NCBI RefSeq assembly: GCF_004745425.1
Contig: NZ_PGGK01000019.1
Location: forward strand, 1-41,876
Length of the DNA stretch: 41,876 nucleotides
Reading direction: 5' to 3'
Source of the DNA: Methanolobus halotolerans
GTDB taxonomy: Archaea; Halobacteriota; Methanosarcinia; Methanosarcinales; Methanosarcinaceae
Below are positions 21,965 through 32,458 of the stretch, in pieces. A program made the position numbers and the translations under genes. Position 1 is the stretch's first letter. Every line of letters starts with the position of its first letter. The notes under the pieces are model-generated. The model was not told the DNA's origin. It worked only from the letters and a program-made list of their open reading frames with translations, and made no database searches.

Positions 21965-22609
21965 TCAATAATGTTCCCAATACACATGCGCACTTTTAAC
22001 TACTCCGACACTTTTAAAAAATCCTCTTAAACGCTGGTTATCCTTTCTGTGCTCATAGAACTCATAATCGGGAGTATCGGTATAATACACGGAGACGATC
22101 CCATACTCTTTATCCTCTTCTATGTAGGCGACCTTATCATAGCTGTCCAGTTCTCCGAGTTGGACCTGTGGACCTGTACAATCAATGAAGGTCAGACCTT
22201 TATCGGTTGTCTGAAATGCATTTATGGCATGCCCTTTTCGAAGATCGTGAAAATCAACGGAAACATATGCGGCGCGAAATCCTGCTTTTTCGGCATTATT
22301 ATGCAGTCTTTCTGCAAAATCCACACAGTCAAAGATATTACTCCGATACAGGATCCTGTCAGTGTCATCTTCTTTCAGGAAGATCATAAGCTCATCCCAT
22401 GTGGGGTCACGCGCCGATTCGTTATCTGTAAGTTTGACGGGTTCTCCGGACGCCTTATATGAGAGTATTTTGGGCTTTATGCTGATCGAGTAGTTATCAT
22501 CGTACTCAAAGGCGAATACGAAATTACTATATAAAAATGTGATAACTAATATCAGAAAAACGCCGATTATTCTGCGATATGGAAAATTACGTTTTTTAAA
22601 CCTCTGCAT
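21965..22609 (-). CDS. Secreted transglutaminase-like cysteine peptidase
   Basis: A 214-aa protein with a basic start (MQRFKKRNFPYRR) and a hydrophobic segment at about 14-34 acting as signal peptide or membrane anchor. The remainder holds a papain/transglutaminase-like triad: Cys in NIFDCVDFAERL, His in RKGHAINAF and Asp in LTFIDCTG. In archaea such domains occur in extracellular proteins of unknown substrate. It is transcribed divergently from cofG with a spacer of about 195 bp. Confidence 0.7.
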   Translation of the reverse strand: MQRFKKRNFPYRRIIGVFLILVITFLYSNFVFAFEYDDNYSISIKPKILSYKASGEPVKLTDNESARDPTWDELMIFLKEDDTDRILYRSNIFDCVDFAERLHNNAEKAGFRAAYVSVDFHDLRKGHAINAFQTTDKGLTFIDCTGPQVQLGELDSYDKVAYIEEDKEYGIVSVYYTDTPDYEFYEHRKDNQRLRGFFKSVGVVKSAHVYWEHY

Positions 22610-22804
22610 TTGTTTTTCCTATTGCATTCCAATGTATGTCCGCATATATATATCTTGCAATAGCTATTATTTTCAAAAGCTGCACGATAGATCATTTTCA
22701 GGCAGTATGAATCGTGTGATGTGCATATAAGGGATGAACACATGTCCGGGCTGCATTCATATATATTGACCTTCAATTAAACTTATGTATTTGTTATTGT
22801 ATCT

Positions 22805-23803
22805 ATGGAAGTAACGATGCCCGAATTTGTCACATTTTGCCGCAACGTGTTTGTACCCGTGACCAATGTTTGCAGGAACAACTGCGGATATTGTACTTTC
22901 AGACGTAGTCCTGATGACCCGGAAGCAAAGTTGATGACCCCGGAAGAAATTCTGCCAATACTTGAAGATGGCAAGAGTGCAGGGTGCACTGAGGTCCTGT
23001 ACACTCTCGGGGAGTACGGTGAAGAACTGCCGCAATACAAACAATGGCTTTCAGATATGGGCTATACTTCCACGGTTGAATATCTGGAGGAACTTTGCAG
23101 GAGTGCGATAGATGTTGGACTTCTTCCGCATACAAATGCAGGTGTGCTGAACTACACCGAACTTGAGACCTTAAAGCCGTTGAATGCAAGTATGGGACTG
23201 ATGCTTGAGACCACTGCTGATCTGGATGCACATGTTTCCAGCCCGGGCAAGGAACCTTCCGGCAGGATAAAGACGATCAGATATGCAGGCGAATTAAAAA
23301 TACCCTTTACAACAGGATTGCTTGTCGGTATCGGAGAAACACTGGATGACCGGATAAATTCACTGCAATTGATAGCTGAACTGCACGAAGGATACGGACA
23401 CATACAGGAAGTCATAATCCAGAACTTCGCACCCAAACCCGGTACGCCCATGGCCGACTGTCCTCCGCCGACAGATGAGGAAATGATGCAGACCGTGTTG
23501 ATAGCCAGGGAAATACTTCCCGCAGACATAACAATACAGGTTGCGCCAAATCTATTGGACCCATACATTCTCATACAGTGTGGTGTCACTGATCTTGGTG
23601 GCATATCTCCTGTGACCGTAGACTGGATCAATCCCGAAGCTCAGTGGCCGAGTATTGAAAAGCTCAAACAGATGGTACGGGACATACCGCTCAAAGAGAG
23701 ATTGCCGATATACCCCGAATATGTGAAAAATGGCTGGTATAGCGACCGGATAAAAGACCTTGTCATATCATTTTCCGATGAAGATGGTTACAGAAAGGTT
23801 TGA
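22805..23803 (+). CDS. cofG: FO synthase subunit CofG (radical SAM)
   Basis: CofG, with CofH, makes FO, the deazaflavin chromophore of coenzyme F420. It generates a radical on the tyrosine-derived adduct and closes the ring. The cluster motif C23-x3-C27-x2-C30 (CRNNCGYC) and the downstream GEYGEELP, NAGVLN and PNLLDP segments match CofG; length 332 aa is normal. It starts an operon with two cofH copies and cofC. ATG 22805 is used; there is no strong ribosome-binding site. Confidence 0.95.
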   Translation: MEVTMPEFVTFCRNVFVPVTNVCRNNCGYCTFRRSPDDPEAKLMTPEEILPILEDGKSAGCTEVLYTLGEYGEELPQYKQWLSDMGYTSTVEYLEELCRSAIDVGLLPHTNAGVLNYTELETLKPLNASMGLMLETTADLDAHVSSPGKEPSGRIKTIRYAGELKIPFTTGLLVGIGETLDDRINSLQLIAELHEGYGHIQEVIIQNFAPKPGTPMADCPPPTDEEMMQTVLIAREILPADITIQVAPNLLDPYILIQCGVTDLGGISPVTVDWINPEAQWPSIEKLKQMVRDIPLKERLPIYPEYVKNGWYSDRIKDLVISFSDEDGYRKV

Positions 23804-23864
23804 ATTGATATAGTTTGTAATGGTAAACAGTTTTTACCCTACATATTATCCACTGGAGAAAGAA

Positions 23865-24986
23865 ATGAAGTTTACTATCAGTGATGACATTATAGAAAAT
23901 GCACTTGCGGGAGAGACTACAAAAGAGGATGCTCTTTCCCTGTTGCAGGTTCACCCATTTGAGCTTTTTCAGCTCGCCGACAGGTTGCGATCAGAGTCTG
24001 TGGGTGATTTTGTGACGTATATCATCAACCGTAATATCAATTTCACAAACAAGTGTATAGGTAATTGCGGTTTCTGTGCTTTCAAGCATAACTCCGACGG
24101 CTACATTCTCAGCACCGAGCAGATACTCAGGAAGGTGAGCGAAGCTAACAGGCTCGGTGCAACTGAAGTATGTATCCAGGGTGGCCTGCTTCCTGACATT
24201 GGCCTGGATTTCTATGTGAACATCATCGAATCCATAAAAGAGGAGTTTCCCCATATAAGCACCCATGCTTTCTCACCCATGGAAGTGTACCATGCAGCAA
24301 GACAGAGTGAAACTTCGGTGGATGATGCACTGATACAACTTAAAAAAGCAGGTCTTGGATCCATGCCCGGAACTGCTGCGGAAATACTTTCTGACAGGGT
24401 GAGGGAAGTGATATGCCCCAGCAAACTCAAAACAAATGAGTGGGTAGATGTTGTCACAAAAGCCCACAGGACAGGAATACCCACTACAGCGACCATGATG
24501 TACGGACATATCGAAACCGTAGAGGAAAGGATTGATCATATCATGCTTATCAGGAGTATACAAAAGATCACAGGTGGTTTCACGGAGTTCGTACCTTTAC
24601 CTTTTATGCCCTATAACAATCGCGTTGGAGAAGAAATGCTAAAGTCCGGGAAATATATCACACCGGGCATGGAGGACCTGAGGATATATGCCCTGGCCAG
24701 GATAATCCTCAACACTCACGTTAATAATATCCAGTCAAGCTGGGTGAAACTCGGTAAGAAGCTCTCTCAGGTGGCTCTGTACTGTGGTGCCAATGACCTA
24801 GGCGGAACACTTATGGAAGAAAAGATATCCAGGTCTGCAGGTGCAACCAACGGGGAGTTCATGTCTGCTCAGGAGCTTGAATGGTTCATACGCTCCTCAG
24901 GAAGGCAGCCAAAACAGAGGAACACAGTCTACAGTAAATTTTTCGATGCCGCAGAGCCAGGAAAAGCAAACATAAAAATTGCGTAA
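23865..24986 (+). CDS. cofH: FO synthase subunit CofH, first copy
   Basis: CofH uses a 5'-deoxyadenosyl radical to join the hydroxybenzyl part of tyrosine to 5-amino-6-ribitylaminouracil. Radical SAM motif C64-x3-C68-x2-C71 (CIGNCGFC), then CIQGGLLPD and the C-terminal [13 protein letters not shown], are family hallmarks. I use ATG 23865, preceded by GGAG at a 6-nt spacing, giving 373 aa; ATG 23820 would add 15 poorly conserved residues. Followed 12 bp later by a second cofH. Confidence 0.93.
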   Translation: MKFTISDDIIENALAGETTKEDALSLLQVHPFELFQLADRLRSESVGDFVTYIINRNINFTNKCIGNCGFCAFKHNSDGYILSTEQILRKVSEANRLGATEVCIQGGLLPDIGLDFYVNIIESIKEEFPHISTHAFSPMEVYHAARQSETSVDDALIQLKKAGLGSMPGTAAEILSDRVREVICPSKLKTNEWVDVVTKAHRTGIPTTATMMYGHIETVEERIDHIMLIRSIQKITGGFTEFVPLPFMPYNNRVGEEMLKSGKYITPGMEDLRIYALARIILNTHVNNIQSSWVKLGKKLSQVALYCGANDLGGTLMEEKISRSAGATNGEFMSAQELEWFIRSSGRQPKQRNTVYSKFFDAAEPGKANIKIA

Positions 24987-24998
24987 GGAGTACATATA

Positions 24999-26069
24999 TT
25001 GCTTTCGGATGAGATTATTGAAAATGCACGATGCGGGAATATCGGATCCGAAGATGCCCTTCGGTTGCTGGATGCCCATCCTTTCGAGCTGTTCGATCTT
25101 GCGAATGATATACGTCTGGATGCTGTAGGCGATACAGTCAGTTATGTCATCAACAGAAACATCTACCTTACAAACCAGTGCATCGGGAACTGCGGATTCT
25201 GTGCCTTCAAACAAAAAGAAGGGTATGTACTCACAAAAGACCAAGTGCTTGAAGAAGTGAGACTGGCTGATGATGCAGGTGCAGTAGAAGTCTGTGTCCA
25301 GGGGGGCTACACTCCAAAACTCACTATCGACCATTACACGGATATCTTTGAGGCAATAAAAGTGGAATATCCTGAAATGAATATCCATGGTCTTTCACCC
25401 ATGGAAGTATTCTATTGTGCAGGCCAAGCGGGGATGTCAGTTGAAGAAGCTCTTATAAGGTTGAAAGAAAGCGGGCTTGGCACTCTTACAGGTACCTCTG
25501 CAGAGATACTGGTGGACAGAGTGCGTGAGATCATCTGTCCCGATAAGCTCAGTACCCAGGAATGGACGGATACAATCATCACTGCACACGATATCGGCCT
25601 GCGTACCAATTCAACTATAATGTATGGGCATGTGGAAACTGTCAGTGAGAGACTTAAGCACATCTTCAGGGTACAGGAGATACAGGAGCAGACCGGAGGA
25701 TTTACCGAGTTCATCCCTATGCCCTTTATGCCATACAACAACCGCATCGGTGAGAACATGATGCTTGAAGGCCGCTATATGACAGGCGGTATCGAAGACC
25801 TGCAGCTTTTTGCCCTTTCCAGGATCATACTGCATAAGCATATTGATAATATACAGGCACCCTGGGTAAAGCTGGGAATAAAACTTGCACAAACGGCTCT
25901 TTATTGTGGTGCGAACGACCTGGGAGGAACGCTCATGGAAGATCACATAACCACTGCTTCCGGAGGCAGCAACGGTGAATACACATCTGCAGGTGAGCTG
26001 GAGTGGATGATCAGGGAGAGTGGAAGGACGCCCATGAAAAGGAATGCACTTTATGAGGAATGCATATGA
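24999..26069 (+). CDS. cofH: FO synthase subunit CofH, second copy
   Basis: A 356-aa paralogue of the preceding protein with the same layout: C61-x3-C65-x2-C68 (CIGNCGFC), CVQGGYTPK and [13 protein letters not shown]. The two copies are clearly diverged in sequence, so this is an old duplication, not a recent one. AAGGAG (24985-24990) precedes a TTG start; no ATG is near the N-terminus. Its TGA overlaps the cofC ATG (ATGA). Why two copies are retained is not shown by the sequence. Confidence 0.93.
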   Translation: MLSDEIIENARCGNIGSEDALRLLDAHPFELFDLANDIRLDAVGDTVSYVINRNIYLTNQCIGNCGFCAFKQKEGYVLTKDQVLEEVRLADDAGAVEVCVQGGYTPKLTIDHYTDIFEAIKVEYPEMNIHGLSPMEVFYCAGQAGMSVEEALIRLKESGLGTLTGTSAEILVDRVREIICPDKLSTQEWTDTIITAHDIGLRTNSTIMYGHVETVSERLKHIFRVQEIQEQTGGFTEFIPMPFMPYNNRIGENMMLEGRYMTGGIEDLQLFALSRIILHKHIDNIQAPWVKLGIKLAQTALYCGANDLGGTLMEDHITTASGGSNGEYTSAGELEWMIRESGRTPMKRNALYEECI

Positions 26070-26698
26070 GAGCAATGATCCCCTATAAAAAACAACATGC
26101 AAAGTCAAGGCTTTCTCCTGCTCTGTCACTCGAAGAGAGGGAACATTTCGTTGAACTTATGCTAAGGGACGTTGTCGGAAGCCTTCAGGTTGCGGGAGTG
26201 AGTGATATCGATGTGCTCACAACTCCGAAGAATGGTGTTCCGAGTGACCTTGATGTTAACATACTGTTCAGTGAACATGAACTTAATAATGCCATTAACG
26301 GATATCTGGACACAGTCAGTGAGCCGGTCCTGATCATCATGGCGGATATGCCCCTTGTGACTCCCGGACACATAAAGGAAATGAAATCTATCGAAAAGGA
26401 CCTGATCATCGTTCCCGGGAAAGGCGGAGGTACGAATGTCCTTTTTATCAGGAATCCTGACAGTTTCTATGTAAAATATTATGACTCCAGTTTCCTGAAT
26501 CATTGCAGGATAGCGGAAGAGATGGGACAATCAGTTCATGTTTACGACTCTTTCCTGCTTAGTACTGATATTGACGAACCTCACGACCTTGTGGAGATCA
26601 TGCTTCATGGTCATGGTTTGTCAAAGTCTTATATTGACAGTAAGTTCGGTATGAAGGATAACGGTAAGTCACGGGTCAAATTAAGTTTGTGCCAGTAA
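26066..26698 (+). CDS. cofC: Phospholactate guanylyltransferase CofC
   Basis: CofC activates 2-phospho-L-lactate (or phosphoenolpyruvate) with GTP for transfer to FO in F420 synthesis. The N-terminal AMIPYKKQHAKSRLSPAL is the nucleotide-binding loop of this NTP-transferase family, MADMPLVTP holds the metal-binding Asp, and GKGGGTNVL the substrate loop. I choose ATG 26066 (210 aa), which overlaps the cofH stop and has GAGG at a proper distance, over ATG 26060. Confidence 0.93.
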   Translation: MRAMIPYKKQHAKSRLSPALSLEEREHFVELMLRDVVGSLQVAGVSDIDVLTTPKNGVPSDLDVNILFSEHELNNAINGYLDTVSEPVLIIMADMPLVTPGHIKEMKSIEKDLIIVPGKGGGTNVLFIRNPDSFYVKYYDSSFLNHCRIAEEMGQSVHVYDSFLLSTDIDEPHDLVEIMLHGHGLSKSYIDSKFGMKDNGKSRVKLSLCQ

Positions 26699-26822
26699 TG
26701 CAAATATATTTATCGCTTACGGCATACAGGATAACCTTGTGTGATCCACCGTTTTGAACGGGAAGGATATATCTTCTTAAAAAGCTTTTAGAAAAAGTTA
26801 TGTTTAATACAGGTGATAATTG

Positions 26823-26996
26823 ATGGCCATTAAAGTGAACAAGTTCAAATGCGGATACTGCGGTGCATGTGTGGGTGTGTGCCCTGCCGGTGCGCTTGAA
26901 TTGGTCGAAACTTGGATCGAAGTGGATGATAGTTGTACGAGTTGCGGGATCTGCGCTAAAGTCTGTCCCTTAGGGGCTATAGAGGTGAGTAAATGA
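26823..26996 (+). CDS. Small 2[4Fe-4S] ferredoxin, partner of GGR
   Basis: A 57-aa ferredoxin with two cluster motifs, [15 protein letters not shown] and [21 protein letters not shown] lies upstream as ribosome-binding site. Its stop overlaps the start of the geranylgeranyl reductase gene (ATGA), and in Methanosarcina acetivorans the equivalent small ferredoxin is required for full reduction of archaeal lipids by the reductase. It therefore most likely donates electrons to that enzyme. Confidence 0.93.
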   Translation: MAIKVNKFKCGYCGACVGVCPAGALELVETWIEVDDSCTSCGICAKVCPLGAIEVSK

Positions 26997-28207
26997 AAGA
27001 CTATTACGATATAGTGGTGGTCGGTGCAGGCCCTGCTGGCTCTGTTGCTGCAAAATCAGCAGCAAAGAAAGGCCTTAGTGTTCTTTTGATCGAGAAGCGA
27101 CAGGAGATCGGAGACCCTGTAAGGTGTGCCGAAGGAGTAAGCAAGGTCTGGCTGAGGAAGCATATAAATCCGGACAGCCGCTGGATATGTGCCGATGTAA
27201 AAGGTTCACGCATATTCTCTCCGGACGGAAGTATGATCGAGATGGCAGAGGAAGTTGCGGGCGGAGAGGTAGGTTATGTCCTGGAACGTAAACTGTTTGA
27301 CAGGGCACTTGCATACGAAAGTGCAGAAGCAGGTGCTGAGATCTTTGTGAAAACAAGGGCCACAGGACTTATCATAGAAGATGACTTCGTCAGGGGCGTT
27401 AAGGTCATGCATCAGGGAGAGGAGCATGACATACGATGTAAGATCGTGATAGGTGCCGACGGGATCGAATCAAAAATCGGCAGGTGGGCAGGCATTGATA
27501 CTTCTCTCAAACCTGCGGATATTGAGACCTGTGCCCAGTTCCTGATGAGCGGTACGGGCATAGATCAGGACTATTGTTACTTCTACCTTGGTAATGAAGT
27601 TGCACCTGCAGGTTACATCTGGATCTTCCCAAAGGGAAAGGATCTGGCAAATGTGGGAATAGGTATTCTCGGAAGCAAGTCAGGGGAAAAGACTGTGATT
27701 CAGTATCTGGAAGACTTCGTAGCGGATAAGTTCCCGGATGCCCGTATTCTTGAGATCGATGTCGGAGGGGTTCCTGTAAGTGGCAGTATCGAACGGACAA
27801 CTGCAAACGGACTGATTCTTGTAGGTGACGCTGCAAGGCAATCCGACCCGATCACCGGCGGAGGTATTATCAACGCCATGGAGGCGGGTAAGCTCGCAGG
27901 CGAAGTTGCCTACAACGCAATTTCCGTGGGTGATGTTTCTGTGGCAAAATTAAACGAATACGAAAAAAAGTGGCGTTCAACAATTGGAATTGAGATCGAC
28001 AACAGCCTCATAGTCAAAAATGTCTTTATCAAATTCACAGATAAGGAGCTAAACGGCCTGGCCCATTCACTAAAAGGTTTCAATTTCTCGACCATGAGCC
28101 TGATCGACCTTCTATACGCCCTGTTCAAAGCCAACAGGAAACTTCTATGGGACCTGAGAGTACTGTTCAAGAACGTTGTCAAATATGAACTTGACTTTGA
28201 GCGCTGA
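26993..28207 (+). CDS. Digeranylgeranylglycerophospholipid reductase (GGR)
   Basis: A 404-aa flavoprotein that saturates the double bonds of geranylgeranyl chains in archaeal membrane lipids. FAD-binding GAGPAG (11-16), the [11 protein letters not shown] stretch, [12 protein letters not shown] and the second FAD site [17 protein letters not shown] are all present. The last 90 residues form the helical C-terminal region typical of the group. Translationally coupled to its ferredoxin. A strong hairpin terminator follows the stop. Confidence 0.94.
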   Translation: MKDYYDIVVVGAGPAGSVAAKSAAKKGLSVLLIEKRQEIGDPVRCAEGVSKVWLRKHINPDSRWICADVKGSRIFSPDGSMIEMAEEVAGGEVGYVLERKLFDRALAYESAEAGAEIFVKTRATGLIIEDDFVRGVKVMHQGEEHDIRCKIVIGADGIESKIGRWAGIDTSLKPADIETCAQFLMSGTGIDQDYCYFYLGNEVAPAGYIWIFPKGKDLANVGIGILGSKSGEKTVIQYLEDFVADKFPDARILEIDVGGVPVSGSIERTTANGLILVGDAARQSDPITGGGIINAMEAGKLAGEVAYNAISVGDVSVAKLNEYEKKWRSTIGIEIDNSLIVKNVFIKFTDKELNGLAHSLKGFNFSTMSLIDLLYALFKANRKLLWDLRVLFKNVVKYELDFER

Positions 28208-28238
28208 AAGGCAGGACCTTCCTGCCTTCATATTTTTA
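28208..28238. terminator. Hairpin terminator between convergent genes
   Basis: AAGGCAGGA (28208-28216) pairs with TCCTGCCTT (28220-28228) with a 3-nt loop, followed by CATATTTTTAATT. It starts at the base after the GGR stop and also lies downstream of the convergent trkH, so it may serve both. Confidence 0.7.
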
Positions 28239-28267
28239 ATTAAGTCTTTTTAACAAACCGGTTCCTG

Positions 28268-29701
28268 TCACTTTCTCCAGAACTCCGGTGTGAGCATTAC
28301 GATCACTGTGAAAACCTCTAGCCTTCCTATCCACATATTTGCTATCAGCAATATTTTTCCAAGAGCCGGGACCATAGCAAAATTGGACATCGGACCTACG
28401 AGATTAAATCCCGGACCTATGTTACCCAATGTGGCAATTGATGCAGTGATCGAACTTATCAGTTCCATTCCCATCAGAGAGAGTAATGCTGTAGAGACAG
28501 CAAAGATCATAATATAGATGACCACAAAGGATACTATTGCCTGCATCACGTCTTCAGGTACTGCTTTGTTATTGAGCTTGATAGTTTTGACAGCTTTTGG
28601 ATGAATGGATCGGAAAAGAGCGTTTTGTGCATACTTAAAAAGCAAAAGAAGCCTGACAACTTTAATTCCCCCTGCTGTGGAACCGGCACATCCGCCAATG
28701 AACATTACCGCAAGCAGAACGATCCTTGATGAATCGGCCCATAAATCGAAATCAGTAGATGCGTAACCTGTAGTTGTAGTTATGGAAACAACCTGGAAAA
28801 TAGCATACCTGAAAGCAGTTCCAATAGACTGCCCCATATCCTTCCAGAGGGAGAATGTCAAAACAATGGTCGCTATTAGTATTATAGCTGCATAGAACCG
28901 GAATTCATTGTCCTTTATAAGGCTCTGATGATCTGTGTATAATGTTCTGTAGTGAAGAGCAAAGTTTGCCCCTGCAATGAACATGAAAACAACTATTATC
29001 CCTTCTATCAGGGGGTTGTCAAATCCGGCCACACCTGCCCCGTAGGGTGAGAAACCCCCGGTTGACATTGTCGTGAAGGTATGTGTGACGGCATCATAAT
29101 AGGACATACCTGCAAGTTTCAATAACACCATCTCTAAAACAGAGATGGCTATATAGACTGTCCAGAGTATCTTTGCGGTTCCTCTGATACGGGGCTTTAT
29201 CTTGTCTTCTGTAGGCCCGGGGGTTTCTGCACGGAATAACTGTCTTCCTGCAACCCCCAGTTTTGGGAGGATTGCAATAAAGATCATTATAATCCCCATT
29301 CCTCCGAGCCATTGGGTCATGCTGCGCCAGAAGAGTATACTTTTTGAATGAGTCTCTATATCCTGCAGAACTGTTGCTCCCGTAGTTGTGAATCCAGACA
29401 TGGATTCAAAAAGCGCATTCAGAGGATCAATTCCTACGAGTATGAATGGGATAGAGCCGAAAACAGCAGCAGTTAGCCATCCAAAAGCAACTATGGCAAA
29501 TCCTTCTCTTGCCTTCCAGTCACCCCCGGCTCCGTAATGACGAGAGAGCATAATTCCCAAAAAGCCTGCGACAACAAGTGTAACTGCAAATGGAAGTAAA
29601 GGATCTCCATAGTATACTGCAACAAGCAGAGGGATAGCCATTAGAAGTGCCAGGAACTGTAGAAGTTTTCCCAGGACATTGAGAATTATCGCATAATTCA
29701 T
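28268..29701 (-). CDS. trkH: TrkH-type potassium transporter subunit
   Basis: A 477-aa membrane protein of the Trk/Ktr family with four P-loop repeats: SGFTTTGATV, STGGFSPYG, ITTTTGYAST and LGNIGPGF act as the selectivity filters, and GGMGIIM and CAGSTAGGIKV are further hallmarks. It takes up potassium together with the upstream TrkA. Two start codons are possible; ATG 29701 has AAGGA 9 nt before it, whereas ATG 29710 has it too close. Gap to trkA is about 25 bp, so the two form an operon. Confidence 0.94.
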   Translation of the reverse strand: MNYAIILNVLGKLLQFLALLMAIPLLVAVYYGDPLLPFAVTLVVAGFLGIMLSRHYGAGGDWKAREGFAIVAFGWLTAAVFGSIPFILVGIDPLNALFESMSGFTTTGATVLQDIETHSKSILFWRSMTQWLGGMGIIMIFIAILPKLGVAGRQLFRAETPGPTEDKIKPRIRGTAKILWTVYIAISVLEMVLLKLAGMSYYDAVTHTFTTMSTGGFSPYGAGVAGFDNPLIEGIIVVFMFIAGANFALHYRTLYTDHQSLIKDNEFRFYAAIILIATIVLTFSLWKDMGQSIGTAFRYAIFQVVSITTTTGYASTDFDLWADSSRIVLLAVMFIGGCAGSTAGGIKVVRLLLLFKYAQNALFRSIHPKAVKTIKLNNKAVPEDVMQAIVSFVVIYIMIFAVSTALLSLMGMELISSITASIATLGNIGPGFNLVGPMSNFAMVPALGKILLIANMWIGRLEVFTVIVMLTPEFWRK

Positions 29702-29725
29702 ACGCAACATTCCTTCAAAAAATAA

Positions 29726-31060
29726 TTACTTAAACAGTCTTTCTACTTCGGCATTTGCAGACTGCAGGGCAAATACGACTACCCTGTCACCTTCCTCAAT
29801 AACATAATTCCCGCGTGGGACAACTGTATTTCCCTTATGGACGACCATGCTGATAATGGCACCCGACGGGAATTTGATATTTTTGAGCGGTTTTCCTACG
29901 ATCTTTGATCTTTTAGAAGCGGTATACTCGATTATCTCTGCCTTTTCACCTTCTATGGTCGTGACAGTTTCTATTCCCTGACCCATTGTCAGCTTCAGAA
30001 CCTCGTTTACCGTCGCCTGCCTGGGACTTACGGCACTGTCCACACCGACCATCTCAAAAAGGGATACATAGTCCGAACGGTCAGCCCTGGCTATTACCTT
30101 CTTCCCCCCAAGCTGCTTGGCTATAAGTGCACAGAGCAGGTTCTTCTCGTCGCTGTTGGTGACTGCAATGACAACATCCATCTCTCCGACACCTTCATCC
30201 TTTAGAAGATTGATATCAGTTCCGTCACCATTGAGTACAAGTACATTAGGAAGCTGGTCTGCGATCTGGGATGAGCGCTCCTTATTAGCCTCGATAATCT
30301 TGAGGTCGAAGTCACCTTTAGATACAAGCTTTGCAAGATAGAAGCCTACGATGCCCCCCCCGATAATCATGACTTTGCTGCGTCTGCCCACCTTTTCACC
30401 AAACATGTCGCGTACATCTGCCATTGCAGCCGGTTTTCCGATAACGACAATATGGTCGTTTTCCTGTATCCTGTCCGTACCGTGGGGGATAATTACCTCT
30501 GCATCCCTGAAAAGAGCACTGACAATACAACAGTTAGCCATGTTAAGTTCCTTTAGCTCCTTTCCAACAAGTTTATTGCCACCTGATACGGCAAACTCCA
30601 TCATCTCGACTTTACCCTCTGCGAAATATTCCGCACCAATTGCATAAGGGATTGACAGTATCTCGGCAACCTCCGAGGCGAGTGTGAGTTCAGGGCATAT
30701 CATTGTATCTATGCCTATCTGAGTACGTTTTGCAACCGGTTTATCGATATAATCAGGATTACTTACCCTTGCAACTGTATTAAAGCGGCTCTTATTCTTT
30801 ACAATTAGTTTTGATGCCATACAGGCTACTATATTGACCTCGTCCAATCCGGTAACAGCCACGAGCAGGTCCGTGTCCTCAAGAGCCTGATCAAGTATGG
30901 ATACATTGGCACCATTGCCCCTAATTACCTGGACATCGAGCTCATCGGCACGTTCACATGCCTCTTCTCTCTGGTCGATGACAACAACATCATTTGCCTG
31001 GTGAAGTGCCTTTGCGATATGATAACCGACTTCACCTGCTCCGATGATAACAATTTTCAT
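29726..31060 (-). CDS. trkA: TrkA potassium uptake regulatory protein
   Basis: A cytoplasmic gating subunit of 444 aa with two tandem RCK units: two Rossmann NAD(H)-binding motifs (IIGAGEVGYHIA at the start and IIGGGIVGFYLA near 220), each followed by a TrkA-C domain (VIPHGTDRIQENDHIVVIG and VVPRGNYVIEEGDRVVVF). I use ATG 31060 with GAAGGG before it; an upstream extension to 31102 adds a hydrophobic stretch not expected in TrkA. Confidence 0.94.
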   Translation of the reverse strand: MKIVIIGAGEVGYHIAKALHQANDVVVIDQREEACERADELDVQVIRGNGANVSILDQALEDTDLLVAVTGLDEVNIVACMASKLIVKNKSRFNTVARVSNPDYIDKPVAKRTQIGIDTMICPELTLASEVAEILSIPYAIGAEYFAEGKVEMMEFAVSGGNKLVGKELKELNMANCCIVSALFRDAEVIIPHGTDRIQENDHIVVIGKPAAMADVRDMFGEKVGRRSKVMIIGGGIVGFYLAKLVSKGDFDLKIIEANKERSSQIADQLPNVLVLNGDGTDINLLKDEGVGEMDVVIAVTNSDEKNLLCALIAKQLGGKKVIARADRSDYVSLFEMVGVDSAVSPRQATVNEVLKLTMGQGIETVTTIEGEKAEIIEYTASKRSKIVGKPLKNIKFPSGAIISMVVHKGNTVVPRGNYVIEEGDRVVVFALQSANAEVERLFK

Positions 31061-31191
31061 AGGATCCCTTCTGAATATAAGTATAATTGACAGAACAAAC
31101 AAGCCATATATCTGGTATTGGTTTTTAAATCTTGCCGTTCTATTTAAAAAAAGAAGAAATAGAGAAGTAATATAATATTCAGGACCAGGTC

Positions 31192-32364
31192 CTAATCAAA
31201 GGCCTCTTTTACTTTGTCGAATATACCCTTGCCACCTTTGGTACTCTTTACCTGATCACCCTCTTTTGAAAGATCCAGTTTGCGAAGCAGCTCTTTTTGC
31301 TCTTCAGTAAGTTTTGTGGGTGTCCTTACATTGACCCTGACAAGCTGGTCACCCTGTCCGCGTCCATGAAGATATGGCATCCCTTTACCCTTCAGGCGCA
31401 GTATGGAATGTGTCTGGGTCCCGGGTTTTATGTTCATTTTTACTTTGCCGTGCAGTGTGGGGACCATTACGTCAGCACCAAGGGCTGCCTGTGTGAAGTT
31501 AATGGGTAACTCATAGAGTATATCGTCACCTGCACGTTCGAATAACTTATGAGGTTCAACATGGATGACTACGTATAAATCTCCGGGAGGAGCACCTGGA
31601 CTGCCATCCTCTCCTTCACCCCTGATCTTTAAGCGCATTCCGTTATCTGCACCCTTGGGTATCTTTACCGAGATCTTACGTACTTTTTTCTGTTTGCCGG
31701 TGCCTCTGCATGCAGTACAGGGATCCTCTATTATCTCTCCCGTGCCATGGCACATATTACATGTCGTTGTTGACATGAAGCGTCCGAAAGGAGTGTTTCG
31801 GGCGTGTGTGACCTGTCCGGAACCACGACAGGTAGGGCATGTCTTAGGGTTTGTTCCCGGTTTTGCACCAGTACCGCCACATACCTCACAGCTCTCTGCC
31901 CTTGGAACGTTGATGGTTGTTTCCGCTCCCGTAGCAGCCTGTTCCAGCGTGATGTTCAGGTCATATCGCAGGTCGGAACCTCTTACAGGTCCACGGCGCT
32001 GTTGTCTGCCACCGCCAAAACCACCGAAGCCACCAAAGCCTCCGAAAGAACCTCCGAAGATCCCCCCCAGTATGTCCTCAAGATCTTCAAAACCCCTGAA
32101 ATCTGCATTTCTGAAAATGTCTTCCTGAGTGTAGCGACTATCGATACCTGCATGACCAAAGCGATCGTACTGTTCTCTCTTCTCGGGATCGGAGAGGACT
32201 GCGTATGCCTCGGACATCTCCTTGAACTTCTCTTCCGCATCCGGCTCTTTGTTCTTGTCCGGATGGTACTTCATTGCAAGTTTCCGGTATTCTTTTTTGA
32301 TCTCAGCTTCTGTTGCATCTTTCGATACACCGAGTATTTCGTAATAATCGCGTGTCGTGGACAT
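31192..32364 (-). CDS. dnaJ: DnaJ co-chaperone
   Basis: A full-length type I DnaJ of 390 aa. J-domain with HPD at 34-36, a Gly/Phe-rich region ([12 protein letters not shown]) near 105-120, and four CxxCxGxG zinc repeats ([32 protein letters not shown]). It stimulates DnaK's ATPase and delivers substrates. It follows dnaK after a 94-bp spacer that contains a strong hairpin. The plus-strand frames through this gene are antisense shadows. Confidence 0.96.
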   Translation of the reverse strand: MSTTRDYYEILGVSKDATEAEIKKEYRKLAMKYHPDKNKEPDAEEKFKEMSEAYAVLSDPEKREQYDRFGHAGIDSRYTQEDIFRNADFRGFEDLEDILGGIFGGSFGGFGGFGGFGGGRQQRRGPVRGSDLRYDLNITLEQAATGAETTINVPRAESCEVCGGTGAKPGTNPKTCPTCRGSGQVTHARNTPFGRFMSTTTCNMCHGTGEIIEDPCTACRGTGKQKKVRKISVKIPKGADNGMRLKIRGEGEDGSPGAPPGDLYVVIHVEPHKLFERAGDDILYELPINFTQAALGADVMVPTLHGKVKMNIKPGTQTHSILRLKGKGMPYLHGRGQGDQLVRVNVRTPTKLTEEQKELLRKLDLSKEGDQVKSTKGGKGIFDKVKEAFD

Positions 32365-32405
32365 GTATGATTCCTGTGAATTTCCTCTGCTACATAAAAT
32401 GCAAT

Positions 32406-32436
32406 GTAAGATACTGTCACAATCGCAGTATCTTAC
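32406..32436. promoter_or_regulatory. 11-bp inverted repeat between dnaK and dnaJ
   Basis: GTAAGATACTG pairs perfectly with CAGTATCTTAC around a 9-nt loop. On the minus strand it lies just after the dnaK stop. It lacks an immediate T-run, so it could be an RNA-processing site, a partial terminator lowering dnaJ expression, or an operator. Confidence 0.6.
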
Positions 32437-32458
32437 TTGTAGTTTCCTTTAGATCGAG

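Noticed and set aside
31565-32370. Two open plus-strand frames opposite dnaJ
   Set aside because: Mirror frames caused by the Gly-rich and biased codons of dnaJ; Pro/Lys-rich low complexity translation.
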